From CAYUZU01 sp964448675 (GTDB lineage: Bacteria > Planctomycetota > Phycisphaerae > UBA1845 > Fen-1342): a stretch of 64,000 bases of DNA. The translations under genes were made by a program, and so were the position numbers. The notes beneath the pieces are model-generated. The model ran no database searches and was not told where the DNA came from. It worked only from the letters and a program-made list of their open reading frames with translations. Where the stretch lies: assembly GCA_964448675.1 (NCBI GenBank), contig CAYUZU010000002.1:186001-250000 (forward strand). Reading direction: 5' to 3'. Shown one piece after another: positions 52,090 through 60,621 of this stretch. Position 1 is the stretch's first letter; every line of letters begins with the position of its first letter.

Positions 52090-53442
52090 ATGTCCAAACG
52101 AATCGTCATCATCGGAGCCGGCCCGACCGGCCTGGGCGCCGGCACGCGACTGCACAAACTCGGCTACGACAACTGGCAGATTTACGAGCGGCACGCGGAG
52201 GCCGGCGGTCTCGGCCGCAGCTTCACGACCGACGCCGGGTTCACCTGGGACATCGGCGGCCACGTGATCTTCAGCCATTACAAGCCGTTCGACGAGTTCC
52301 TCGAAGGCACGCTTGGCGATGAGACCGTCGAGCACGAGCGCGAATGCTGGATACGCATCTTCAACAAGTGGGTGCCGTACCCCTTCCAGAACAACATTCG
52401 CCACCTGCCCACCGACGCCGCCCTCGAGTGCTTGGTCGGGTTGGCGGAGGTGTTCGGCGGCCAGCCAAGCAAGGACAACTTCGAGGACTGGATTTACTCC
52501 ATCTTCGGCAAGGGCATCGCCAAGTACTTCATGATGCCCTACAACTACAAAGTCTGGGCAACCCCGCCGAAGCTCATGGACGCCGGCTGGATCGCCGAGC
52601 GCGTATCGGTTGTCAACCTCGAGAAAGTGCTGCGCAACGTCCTCGAGCAGAAGGACGAGGTCGCCTGGGGGCCCAATGCCAAGTTCAGCTTTCCGCTGCA
52701 CGGCGGCACGGGCGAGATTTATCGCCGCGGCGCCAAACCACTGGCCGAGCGCATTGCCTACAACGCCGAGATCGTCGAGATCGACACCGTCGCCAAGACG
52801 ATCAAGCTCGCCAATGGGCAGACCGACAAGTACGACACGCTCATCAACACGATGCCGGTGGACAAGCTGGCGGCATTGCTGAAGCCAGCGAAGCCGCAAC
52901 TGGTCGAAGCCGCCAAGGACCTGAAGCTCAGCGGCGGCTATGTCGTGGGCATCGGTTTGGACAAGCCCATGCCAACCACGAAGTGCTGGACGTACTACCC
53001 CGAGGACAACTGCCCGTTCTATCGGATTACGTTCTTCCACAACTACTCGCCCAACAACGTGCCCAACGGCGACGATAAGCGCTACTCGTCGCTCATGGCC
53101 GAGACGAGCTACAGCGAGCACAAGCCCGAGAACAAGGACAGCATCGTCGAAGAGACCATCCAGGGGTGCATCAACGCGGGGCTCATCGAAGAGGCCGACC
53201 GCGACAAGGTCGTCGATCGCTGGCTGTTCGACATCGACTATTCCTATCCGATCCCGTCCAAGCGGCGGGATACTGGTCTGGCGGTGCTTCAGCCGGCGCT
53301 CGAAGAAATGGACATCCTGTCGCGTGGGCGTTTCGGTGCGTGGCGCTACGAAGTCGGCAACATGGACCATTCGTTCATGATGGGCTGGGAAGCTGCCGAT
53401 CGCGCCGCCCAGGACGGCGAGGAGTCGGTGTTCAACAGCTAG
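52090..53442 (+). CDS. UDP-galactopyranose mutase-like flavoprotein, eukaryotic-type
   Basis: This 450-residue FAD enzyme has the dinucleotide-binding start RIVIIGAGPTGLGAGTRL. Several stretches match what I know of fungal/eukaryotic UDP-galactopyranose mutases better than bacterial Glf: GGHVIFSHY at residues 56-64, WVPYPFQNNI at 94-103, MMPYNYKVWATP, CWTYYPEDNCPFYR, NYSPNNVP, and SRGRFGAWRYEVGNMDHSFM from 411. These include the segments that line the sugar and flavin site in those enzymes. It would interconvert UDP-galactopyranose and UDP-galactofuranose (or an analogue), with glycosyltransferase genes on both sides. Function is inferred from these motifs only. Confidence 0.82.
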   Translation: MSKRIVIIGAGPTGLGAGTRLHKLGYDNWQIYERHAEAGGLGRSFTTDAGFTWDIGGHVIFSHYKPFDEFLEGTLGDETVEHERECWIRIFNKWVPYPFQNNIRHLPTDAALECLVGLAEVFGGQPSKDNFEDWIYSIFGKGIAKYFMMPYNYKVWATPPKLMDAGWIAERVSVVNLEKVLRNVLEQKDEVAWGPNAKFSFPLHGGTGEIYRRGAKPLAERIAYNAEIVEIDTVAKTIKLANGQTDKYDTLINTMPVDKLAALLKPAKPQLVEAAKDLKLSGGYVVGIGLDKPMPTTKCWTYYPEDNCPFYRITFFHNYSPNNVPNGDDKRYSSLMAETSYSEHKPENKDSIVEETIQGCINAGLIEEADRDKVVDRWLFDIDYSYPIPSKRRDTGLAVLQPALEEMDILSRGRFGAWRYEVGNMDHSFMMGWEAADRAAQDGEESVFNS

Positions 53443-53463
53443 CGTGCGCGGCAACAGCGCCTG

Positions 53464-54600
53464 TCAGGGTGCCCTGCCCGGCGCGGCGCCTCCGCCCAGC
53501 ACCTGCCGGTAAACGCGCAGCACCGCGTCGGCCGTCGCCCCCGGACGCAGATGCGCGTTCGCCCACCGCCGCGCCGCCCGGCTCCGCGCGGCGCGCCGCA
53601 CCGGGTCGGCCCCCAGCTCGTGCAGCCGCTGCACGTAGGCTCCCACATCGTCCACCGTCACCAGCGCCACGTGCTCGTCGTCACCCGCGATCTCGCGCAG
53701 CACGGGGATGTCGCTCGCGACCACCGGCACGCCGCAGGCCAGCGCTTCGAGCACGACGTTGGGCATGCCCTCGGTTAACGACGGAAACAGGAACACGTCC
53801 GCCGCCGACAGCACCGGCGTCAGGTCGTCCTGCCAGCCCAGCAGCTGCACCCGATCCGCCGCCGGCCCGGCACGCACCAGCGTCTCGATCGCGCTGCGCA
53901 GTGGTCCGTCGCCAGCCAGCAGGAACCGTGTGTCGGCACCGCCCATCCGCTCCGCGCATGCCGCGACGATTTCGACCCGCTTGACCGGATCGAACCGCCC
54001 GGCCCAGGCCACCACGAACGCACCGGCCGGCAGTCCCAATCCCGCGCGGGCCGCCGCGCGATCGAGGGGCACGACCCGGCGGCTCAGCATCGGCGGCACT
54101 TGAAACACCCGGTCGGGCACCCGACCGAACGCCGCCACCACGTGCGCCGCCAGCGTCCGGCTGTTGACAATGTGCCCGCGATCGAGGCCACGCGTGAGCC
54201 GTTCGACGGTCCGGTGCCAGCCGCGCTCCACCTCAACGGTTGCCGTCGACGTCACCACCGGCATCCGGCACCACGCCCCGACGACCCGGGCTGCGACATT
54301 GGCATGCGTCAACGTGGCGTGGACCAGGTCGGGCCGGATGCGCCGCAGGTGGCGGCTCAGCCGGACCAGCACCTCCAGGTCGCGTGGCCCGTGCGCTCCA
54401 CAGGCGAACGTCGAAACCCCGTCGCGCTCCAGGGCCGCACTCACCGGCCCTGGCGGCGCCAGGCAGCCGACGTGCACGTCGACGCCGCGCTCGTGCAGCT
54501 CGCGTGCCAGCCGCGCCATGCGTAACGGCGTCCCGCCGGGCTCGAGATCGGTGACCAGCAGGGCAACGCGCAGCGGCGGTTTCGTGGTCGCGCCGGACAT
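53464..54600 (-). CDS. Glycosyltransferase family 4 (GT-B)
   Basis: This is a 378-residue GT-B retaining glycosyltransferase. The N-terminal acceptor domain begins RVALLVTDLEPGGTPLRMARLARELHERG. The C-terminal donor domain has VAWAGRFDPVKRVEI, FLLAGDGPL, LLGWQDDLTPVLSAADVFLFPSLTEGMPNVVLEALACGVPVVASD, the E-x7-E motif being SLTEGMPNVVLEAL. It is convergent with the mutase gene with about 20 bp between stops. The sugar is unknown; participation in the same glycan is inferred from location. Confidence 0.92.
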   Translation of the reverse strand: MSGATTKPPLRVALLVTDLEPGGTPLRMARLARELHERGVDVHVGCLAPPGPVSAALERDGVSTFACGAHGPRDLEVLVRLSRHLRRIRPDLVHATLTHANVAARVVGAWCRMPVVTSTATVEVERGWHRTVERLTRGLDRGHIVNSRTLAAHVVAAFGRVPDRVFQVPPMLSRRVVPLDRAAARAGLGLPAGAFVVAWAGRFDPVKRVEIVAACAERMGGADTRFLLAGDGPLRSAIETLVRAGPAADRVQLLGWQDDLTPVLSAADVFLFPSLTEGMPNVVLEALACGVPVVASDIPVLREIAGDDEHVALVTVDDVGAYVQRLHELGADPVRRAARSRAARRWANAHLRPGATADAVLRVYRQVLGGGAAPGRAP

Positions 54601-54691
54601 GCCGGGCAGCGTAGCCCTGCGCGTGCTGGCGGGAAAGGCCCCTGCCGTCGCCCCCGCGTCGCAATCCGACGATCTGGCAGTGGTGCCGCAG

Positions 54692-55252
54692 CTAGCGGAA
54701 CTGACTCTTGGCCCGCCGGGCCAGCTCGGCCATGTAGCGATCGACCGACGCGTGCACTTCGGCGCAGGCGGCGTCGGCGTCGTCCCAGCCGTCCGTCACC
54801 GTGGTGACGCCCTCGAGCAGCTTGTAGCTCGCGAAGAAATGCTCGACCTCGCGCAGATAGTGCTGCGGCACGTCCTGGAGGTCCTGGAACTCGGCAAAGA
54901 GCGGATCGGAGTTGGGCACGGCGAGCACCTTGTAGTCGTGCTGCCCGCGGTCCATCATGCGGAAGAGGCCGATGACGCGTGACTGGATCAGACACCCGCT
55001 GAACGTCGGCTCGTTCACCATGACCAGGATGTCGAGGTTGTCGCCGTCCTCGGCCAGTGTCTGTGGAATGAAGCCGTAGTCGCCGGGGTAGTGGCTCGAC
55101 GAGTACAGGTAGCGGTCCAGCCGTATCAGTCCGGTCTCGACGTCGACCTCGAACTTGCTGCGCCGCCCCTTGGGGATTTCGACAATCGCGTTGACCGCCT
55201 TGGGCAGGTTCGTCCCCGCCGGCACGCTCGCGAACACGCCTCGATCAATCAT
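54692..55252 (-). CDS. ppa: Inorganic pyrophosphatase (family I)
   Basis: This soluble Mg-dependent enzyme hydrolyses pyrophosphate to drive biosynthetic reactions. The 186 residues include IVEIPKGRRSKFEVD, SSHYPGDYGFIPQTLAEDGDNLDILVM with the signature D-G-D-N-L-D metal ligands (residues about 70-75), and VPQHYLREVEHFF. The size is standard. The start at 55252 matches the family. It is unrelated in function to its neighbours. Confidence 0.94.
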   Translation of the reverse strand: MIDRGVFASVPAGTNLPKAVNAIVEIPKGRRSKFEVDVETGLIRLDRYLYSSSHYPGDYGFIPQTLAEDGDNLDILVMVNEPTFSGCLIQSRVIGLFRMMDRGQHDYKVLAVPNSDPLFAEFQDLQDVPQHYLREVEHFFASYKLLEGVTTVTDGWDDADAACAEVHASVDRYMAELARRAKSQFR

Positions 55253-55494
55253 CGCCTGGCACCTCGGTTTATCAGCCCGGCAACAAGCTAGAACCCCGTA
55301 CGAAGCGTGTCAAACCGCAACGCCGGGCCCGCGTCCATTCAATCAGGACCTTTGCAATCCGCTCCGCGTGGCCGCGACGCGTGGAATTCCGTTGAGTCGC
55401 GATGGCGTTCGCCCTATCCTGTAGGTGCGGGTGGCGCCCATGCGCCCGCCCGATAACGCGAATGGCCCGAGCACCCTGCAAGGACTGGCACAGC

Positions 55495-57204
55495 ATGCGC
55501 GCTGGATGGACGCTCCACACCCGAAACGCTTCATGTCTGCGCCGAGCGTGCGTCGCGCTGCTGGTCGTCGCCGCTTCACTCGTGTCAGCCGCGGCCGCCG
55601 ACGCCCCCTGGCTGTATGGCATCCACTTCTACGGCGACCCGGCCCAGAGCGATGTCGAGACGATGACCGGCGGCAAGGGGATCTACTCGCTGGAGGTCGT
55701 GCTGACCGACAGCGATCCGTGGTGGGGTGCGGTGCACCAGCGCGATGTGCGCTTCAACCACATGGTGGCCCAGGGCCACACCATCATCTGTCGCATCCAG
55801 CCGCAGTGGGACTTCGCCATCCCCAAGGCGCCGGACTATGACATGGCCGACTACCTGACCAAGGTCACCCAGGCCGCCACCGTGCTCAGTGACACCGTTC
55901 ACATCTGGCACGTCGGCAACGAGATGAACCTCTTCGCCGAATACGACGGCGACGTGCTCACGCCGGAGGAATACGTCGCCGCCTTCGTGCAGATTCGTGA
56001 CGCGATCAAGGCGGTGCCGAGCTCGCTCGGCGAACAGATCGTGCTGCTCGGACCGGTGTCGCCCGGGCCGGCCGACGGCTTCGCGCGGCATACGGATGGC
56101 TCCGAATACCTCGCGCGCATGTGCGCCGCCATCGACGAGACGGACCTCGACGGGTTCGCGATTCATGCCTACGGCGCGCCGTGGTTCCCGGCACCGATGG
56201 CGCGGCAGGACCTCCTCGGCGGCTACCTCGCGCAGATCTGCGTGATCGAACACTACGGCTTTCACGACGAGCCCGTGTACATCACGGAGTGGAACCGCGC
56301 CACGTCGCTGTCGCAGCCCAGTGATGAAGCGAACACCGCCCAGTTTCTGCACGGCGCCTTCGTCGACCTGCACGCGTGGAATCAGCGGCCGCGGGCCCAT
56401 CCGATCAGCGCCGCCTGCTGGTTCATCTACCAGTACGACGACGCGGTCTGGAACCAGTATTCGCTCGGTTACCTGCACACCATCGGCGACCCCGGCCCCG
56501 ACAACGACGTGTGGGACGCGTTCCAGTATGCCTGCACGCTCGATCTGCCCACGGCGCAGCCGTCGCCGGGCGGGCACCCGCCGCGCGCACAGGCCGCTCC
56601 GCCGCCCGGCGCGAATATCGCGCCGCAGTCCACGCTCAGCGTCGACTCGGGCGACGACACGGCACCCGCGGTGGTCGATGGCGTGATCGAATGGGGCAGT
56701 CGCTGGAACAGCGGTGGCGGGGCACCCGTGCACTGGCTGCAGCTCGACTTCGACGAGCTCCGAATGCTGTCCGGCTACACCGTGTATCACACCGGCATGG
56801 CCGGCGCCGGCTTCGAACTCTACAACACGCAGTCTTGGTTCCTGGAAAGCGCCCCCACCGCCACCGGCCCATGGACGATCGAGGACATGGTCTACAACAC
56901 GGCGAACCACACGCCGCGGACGTTCAACGTGCCCCTGGCGCGGCAGCACCTGCGACTATACGTGCTCGATCCGGGCCGCGATGCGTACGCCCGGATTCTC
57001 GAGTTTGAACTCAACGCCATCACGCGTGGCGATTTCGATGAGAACGAAACCGTGGACCTGGCCGATGTGGCCGCGTTCCAGGCCTGTTTCACCGGCACGG
57101 CTACACAGGCTACCGGCGGCTGCTTGTGGGCACACTTCGACGAGGACGGCGATGTCGACACGGACGATCTGGCCGGCTTCGCGGCGGCGTTGACCGGACC
57201 GTAG
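55495..57204 (+). CDS. Secreted glycoside hydrolase-like protein with discoidin-like and dockerin-like modules (A)
   Basis: This 569-residue protein has a signal peptide (RRACVALLVVAASLVSAAAA) and a clan-A TIM barrel. The acid/base Glu is likely E143 in HVGNEMN and the nucleophile E265 in VYITEWN. Next come a Pro-rich linker (near 380-400), an F5/8-type C (discoidin-like) module (VHWLQLDFDELRMLSGYTVYH, ILEFELNAI) and a dockerin-like C-terminus with two Ca-loop repeats: DFDENETVDLADVAAF and HFDEDGDVDTDDLAGF. The start at ATG 55495 leads directly into the signal sequence. It is the first of two similar genes. The substrate is unknown. Confidence 0.85.
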   Translation: MRAGWTLHTRNASCLRRACVALLVVAASLVSAAAADAPWLYGIHFYGDPAQSDVETMTGGKGIYSLEVVLTDSDPWWGAVHQRDVRFNHMVAQGHTIICRIQPQWDFAIPKAPDYDMADYLTKVTQAATVLSDTVHIWHVGNEMNLFAEYDGDVLTPEEYVAAFVQIRDAIKAVPSSLGEQIVLLGPVSPGPADGFARHTDGSEYLARMCAAIDETDLDGFAIHAYGAPWFPAPMARQDLLGGYLAQICVIEHYGFHDEPVYITEWNRATSLSQPSDEANTAQFLHGAFVDLHAWNQRPRAHPISAACWFIYQYDDAVWNQYSLGYLHTIGDPGPDNDVWDAFQYACTLDLPTAQPSPGGHPPRAQAAPPPGANIAPQSTLSVDSGDDTAPAVVDGVIEWGSRWNSGGGAPVHWLQLDFDELRMLSGYTVYHTGMAGAGFELYNTQSWFLESAPTATGPWTIEDMVYNTANHTPRTFNVPLARQHLRLYVLDPGRDAYARILEFELNAITRGDFDENETVDLADVAAFQACFTGTATQATGGCLWAHFDEDGDVDTDDLAGFAAALTGP

Positions 57205-57262
57205 CAGCCCCATGCCGGAATCGGCGGCGGCACACGGCCCGGAAGGCCATGCGGCTGTGCCC

Positions 57263-57268
57263 TATAAT
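57263..57268 (+). promoter_or_regulatory. Consensus -10 box upstream of the second glycosidase gene
   Basis: A perfect TATAAT about 110 bp before the ATG at 57380. No good -35 is seen at normal spacing. It suggests this gene has its own promoter and is not only read through from the first. Confidence 0.4.
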
Positions 57269-57379
57269 TGACTGATGCGCTGGGAACGGGGTCCGACTGC
57301 CACCCCGCCTCCCCAGGACGTATTGAACGCGAGTGAAACCGCACGAAGCGGAGGTTCAGTGCCCCGAAAGGAGCCCATG

Positions 57380-59809
57380 ATGGTCGTTGCGCGAACCGTG
57401 TTGTTGGGGATCGCGATTGGTTTGGCCGGCTGTGCCGCGCCCGCTGCCCGGGCGCAGGATCTGTCCGAGCACTTCGGCATCAGCATCGGCGCCCCGGTCT
57501 ACAACAACCAGGTCACCTTCACCGAGCAGGTCGCACGGCACCTGCACGACATGGGCGTGAGGTGGATTCGCGTCGAGTTCATCGCCAGCGGCGATACCAT
57601 TCCGTACCCCTGGTATGACGAGATCATCAACCGGGCCAACGCCTACGACCTGGAGGTGCTCGGGCTGCTGACCTATCAGACGAAGTACTACTACGGCGAT
57701 TCGAGCTTCTGGGCCGAGGACTGGTGGCAGGACAGTTTCCGCGATCGTTGCATCGAGGTCGTCGACCACTACAAGGACTTCCCCTCCGGCCCGATCAAGT
57801 TCTGGGAGGTCTGGAACGAGCCGGATTCGCTTGGCGGCATGCCCGCGGCGAAGTTCGGCCGGATGATGGCCATCACCTATCCCGCCATAAAGGCCGCCGA
57901 CCACGAAGCGACCGTAATCCTCGGCGGGCTGACCGGTTTCTGGACGCCGACGTACACGTACATGCAGCAGGTGTACGATTCGACCTACTTCCAGGACTAT
58001 CATGCCGCCCACGGCATCTACCCGTTCGACATTCTCGGGCAGCATCCCTACCACTGGACCTGGGACCCCGACAACTACCTCGACTATTACATGAATGCCT
58101 ACTACGGCATGGCCCGGCTGCTGCGCCTCTACGGCGACGGCTACAAGCGCATCTGGTTCACCGAGTACGGCTGGAACAGCTCGCCGACCGCCCACAGCAG
58201 CGTCAACCCCGGCGGCGAACCCAGCTACAACGAGTGGCTGCAGGCCGACTACTTCGAGCACGCATTCGATATCACGCAGGCTCTGAGTTACGGCGACGAC
58301 TTCGGCCCGTATGTCGAAAAGACGTTCCTGTTCTGCTACAAGGACTTCGACCTGGGATCGCCCGAGACCCGCGAGTACTTTGGCACCGTCGACGAGAGCC
58401 ACACGCGCAAGCCGCTGTTCTACCGCTACCGCGGCATGACCAGCGACGCGCTTGAAAACGCCGCGCTAAGCGCGACTGTCACCGCGTCGAACGAGCTGCC
58501 GCCCTACGAAGTTGCAGCGTATGCCTGCGACGGCACCCCGTTTACCAAGTGGACCGCGCTGAGCCCGGCCGATGATCACCTGCTGACACTCGACCTGGGT
58601 GACTGGTATGTCGTCCACGAGTTCCGCGTGTCGCACGCCGAGTTGAACCACGAACCCGACCACTACAACACCACTGCGTTCACCATCCAGACCGCGCCCG
58701 CCGCCAGTGGCCCCTGGACCACCCTGCTGGATGTCAGCAACACGAATCGCGAGCCCGTCAACTTGCTGCCGCTCGAAAACCCGGCACTCATGCGGCACGT
58801 CCGGTTGCACATCACCGACGCCTGCGAAGCCGACGGCATCGCGCGCCTGCCCGAGTTCGAGGTCTGGGGCACGCCTGCCGCCGACCCGGCTGGCATCGAG
58901 ACCGAATACGAGTTTGCCAGCGACGTCCCCGGCCTCAGCCGCGACGTCGCGGACAACGACCTGCTCCACGGCCGCCTCGCCGCGTTCGAGAGTGGCGACG
59001 TCGACCCCGACAACGATGTCTACGCCTACGATTTCAGCTCCAGCCTGTGCCTCCAAGTGCAATGGGACAGTCCGGTGCCGGGGTTCTGGCACGGCTACGG
59101 CGACCCCAGCCCGGCCGCCCACCTGCCGGCGTTCACGGACGGCGCAAGCGACCCCGGCGTCGTGCTGCGTGACTTTGCTCAGGCCGCCAACGTACTGCGG
59201 TATGACTTCGATCAGCCCACGGACTTGCGAGAACTCGTCGTCTTCGCCGCCAACGCCGGCGCCGACGGCCGCGTGTTTCAGCACTACGACGTCTACGTGT
59301 CCACCGACGGCGGTGCGTCGTTCGCCCCGCTCGTTCGCGGCGTGAAGGCCGGTGAGTTCGGCGACGAGAACGCCGGCACGTACGGCGCGAGCTATACCCG
59401 CGTCCATGCGCCGGTGGCGGGCACGCTGGTGACGTCGGCCACGAATCTGCGCCTCGTGTTCTACGACGTGACGCACGGCGACACGTTTCTCGATCCCTAC
59501 CAGGGCAAGTTCAACGAGACGCAGGGCTATCAGAACAACTGTCCCGACACGCAGGCACAGGACCTCGATGGCCGCCAGAAGGCGTTCGGCGCCCCCGTCA
59601 TCGTGGAGATTGACGTCTTTGCGCGGCGCTCCGGCGATGCCAACAGCGACGGTGTGGTGAACGCGAGCGACTGGCCCGCCATCGCCGACTGCCTCACCGG
59701 ACCCGGCAACCCCTGCGACGAGTTCCCGTGCCGCCCGTTCGACTTCCCGACGCGCGACAGCGACGTCGACCTGGCCGACCTCGCCGGCCTGCAGCAGGCG
59801 CTGGAGTAA
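57380..59809 (+). CDS. Lipoprotein glycoside hydrolase-like protein with discoidin-like and dockerin-like modules (B)
   Basis: This 809-residue protein begins with a lipoprotein signal (LLGIAIGLAGC); AAGGAG six bases before the ATG at 57380 decides the start. The clan-A TIM barrel has the acid/base candidate E147 in FWEVWNEPDS and the nucleophile candidate E262 in IWFTEYGWN, typical of GH5/GH39-like folds. A discoidin-like module follows at about 370-500 (HLLTLDLGDWYVVHEFRVSHAEL, LPEFEVWGTP), then a second beta module (about 530-740) and two dockerin-like Ca loops at the end (DANSDGVVNASDW and DSDVDLADLAGL). It is a larger relative of the preceding gene, with a similar domain order. Confidence 0.87.
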   Translation: MVVARTVLLGIAIGLAGCAAPAARAQDLSEHFGISIGAPVYNNQVTFTEQVARHLHDMGVRWIRVEFIASGDTIPYPWYDEIINRANAYDLEVLGLLTYQTKYYYGDSSFWAEDWWQDSFRDRCIEVVDHYKDFPSGPIKFWEVWNEPDSLGGMPAAKFGRMMAITYPAIKAADHEATVILGGLTGFWTPTYTYMQQVYDSTYFQDYHAAHGIYPFDILGQHPYHWTWDPDNYLDYYMNAYYGMARLLRLYGDGYKRIWFTEYGWNSSPTAHSSVNPGGEPSYNEWLQADYFEHAFDITQALSYGDDFGPYVEKTFLFCYKDFDLGSPETREYFGTVDESHTRKPLFYRYRGMTSDALENAALSATVTASNELPPYEVAAYACDGTPFTKWTALSPADDHLLTLDLGDWYVVHEFRVSHAELNHEPDHYNTTAFTIQTAPAASGPWTTLLDVSNTNREPVNLLPLENPALMRHVRLHITDACEADGIARLPEFEVWGTPAADPAGIETEYEFASDVPGLSRDVADNDLLHGRLAAFESGDVDPDNDVYAYDFSSSLCLQVQWDSPVPGFWHGYGDPSPAAHLPAFTDGASDPGVVLRDFAQAANVLRYDFDQPTDLRELVVFAANAGADGRVFQHYDVYVSTDGGASFAPLVRGVKAGEFGDENAGTYGASYTRVHAPVAGTLVTSATNLRLVFYDVTHGDTFLDPYQGKFNETQGYQNNCPDTQAQDLDGRQKAFGAPVIVEIDVFARRSGDANSDGVVNASDWPAIADCLTGPGNPCDEFPCRPFDFPTRDSDVDLADLAGLQQALE

Positions 59810-59814
59810 GGCCC

Positions 59815-60234
59815 CTACTCCTCCCGCCCCGGGCGCGACTGGCGCTGGCGCTTGAGGTCGCCGCGCTGGCGCTTGGCCTTCACGCGCCGGCGCTGCGAAC
59901 CCGCGGTCGGCCGCGTCGGCACGCGCTTCTTCGGCACGTGCAGCGCCTCACGCAGAATCGCCACCAGCCGCGCTTCGGCCGCTGCCCGGTTGTCGGCCTG
60001 GCTACGACTCTGCTGCGAGCTCACGCGCAGCCGTCCGTCCCGCGCCAGCCGCGACGCGCAGCGGCGTTCGATCCGGCTGCGCTGGCGCGCGGAAAACGCC
60101 GGACACTGCTGGAAATCGAACAGCAGCGTGGCGCGCGTGCTTACCTTGTTGACGTGTTGCCCGCCCGGTCCGCTGGCGGGATCGAACCGCACCTCGATCC
60201 AGGGGGCCAGTTCGTCAATATCAAGCCGTTTCAT
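59815..60234 (-). CDS. arfB: Alternative ribosome-rescue factor / peptidyl-tRNA hydrolase ArfB
   Basis: This 139-residue release-factor-like protein has the catalytic GGQ motif in SGPGGQHVNKVSTR (GGQ at residues 24-26) and an extended basic C-terminal tail (KAKRQRGDLKRQRQSRP) that would enter the empty mRNA channel. It hydrolyses peptidyl-tRNA on stalled ribosomes without a stop codon (family knowledge) and so backs up the smpB/tmRNA route whose smpB gene is also in this window. Its stop is five bases from the stop of the convergent glycosidase gene. Confidence 0.93.
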   Translation of the reverse strand: MKRLDIDELAPWIEVRFDPASGPGGQHVNKVSTRATLLFDFQQCPAFSARQRSRIERRCASRLARDGRLRVSSQQSRSQADNRAAAEARLVAILREALHVPKKRVPTRPTAGSQRRRVKAKRQRGDLKRQRQSRPGREE

Positions 60235-60268
60235 CGTCGCGCCTCGGCCGTTGTCTGCGTGCGGACCG

Positions 60269-60298
60269 GCCGCGCTCGCTCCACAGCACGAGCGCGGC
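60269..60298 (-). terminator. Hairpin after the 24-codon ORF
   Basis: A perfect 10-bp stem, GCCGCGCTCG (60269-60278) with CGAGCGCGGC (60289-60298) and a 10-base loop, 14 bp after the small ORF and 34 bp before arfB. No U-tract follows. Confidence 0.5.
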
Positions 60299-60312
60299 GT
60301 CCGTCACTGACA

Positions 60313-60387
60313 CTAGCAGAGGGCGATGTACGCGGCAATGAAATACACCGCGATGCGGACACGCTGTGGGGTCCAGACGAAGAGCAT
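60313..60387 (-). CDS. Small 24-residue membrane peptide
   Basis: The ORF reads MLFVWTPQRVRIAVYFIAAY then IALC. It is a single hydrophobic helix after a short positive stretch, as in small inner-membrane proteins. AGGAGG (60400-60395), a perfect Shine-Dalgarno, lies seven bases before the ATG, and a promoter and hairpin flank the unit, so it is likely expressed. It does not overlap any other gene: the region 60235-60621 otherwise looks empty. It could be a small membrane protein in its own right or a leader peptide. I do not recognise a family. Confidence 0.6.
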   Translation of the reverse strand: MLFVWTPQRVRIAVYFIAAYIALC

Positions 60388-60468
60388 CTTTCCGCCTCCT
60401 AAGGCGTTCGCGCAATACACCGGGGACCGCGTCCCGCCGCCGGCGGACGCAGCCATGCTTCCAACCCT

Positions 60469-60498
60469 TACATACGCGGACAGCGCGGCCCGATTCAA
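60469..60498 (-). promoter_or_regulatory. Sigma70-like promoter of the small ORF
   Basis: On the minus strand TTGAAT (60498-60493), an 18-bp spacer and TATGTA (60474-60469). The transcript would start near 60462, about 75 nt before the ATG at 60387. Confidence 0.45.
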
Positions 60499-60621
60499 CC
60501 CGCGCGCGGCGCCAGCAGGCGTCAGGCGGCGCCGGGCAGGTTGTTACGGGAAGCAGCCCCCCGAGAATCCCCTCGCTGCTGATAACGTCGTGCTGCAGAC
60601 CGCGGCTGACGTGCCGCGCGG

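Noticed and set aside
51970..53454. 494-codon open frame antisense to the mutase gene
   Set aside because: It exactly shadows the mutase frame; the sense strand has all the enzyme motifs.
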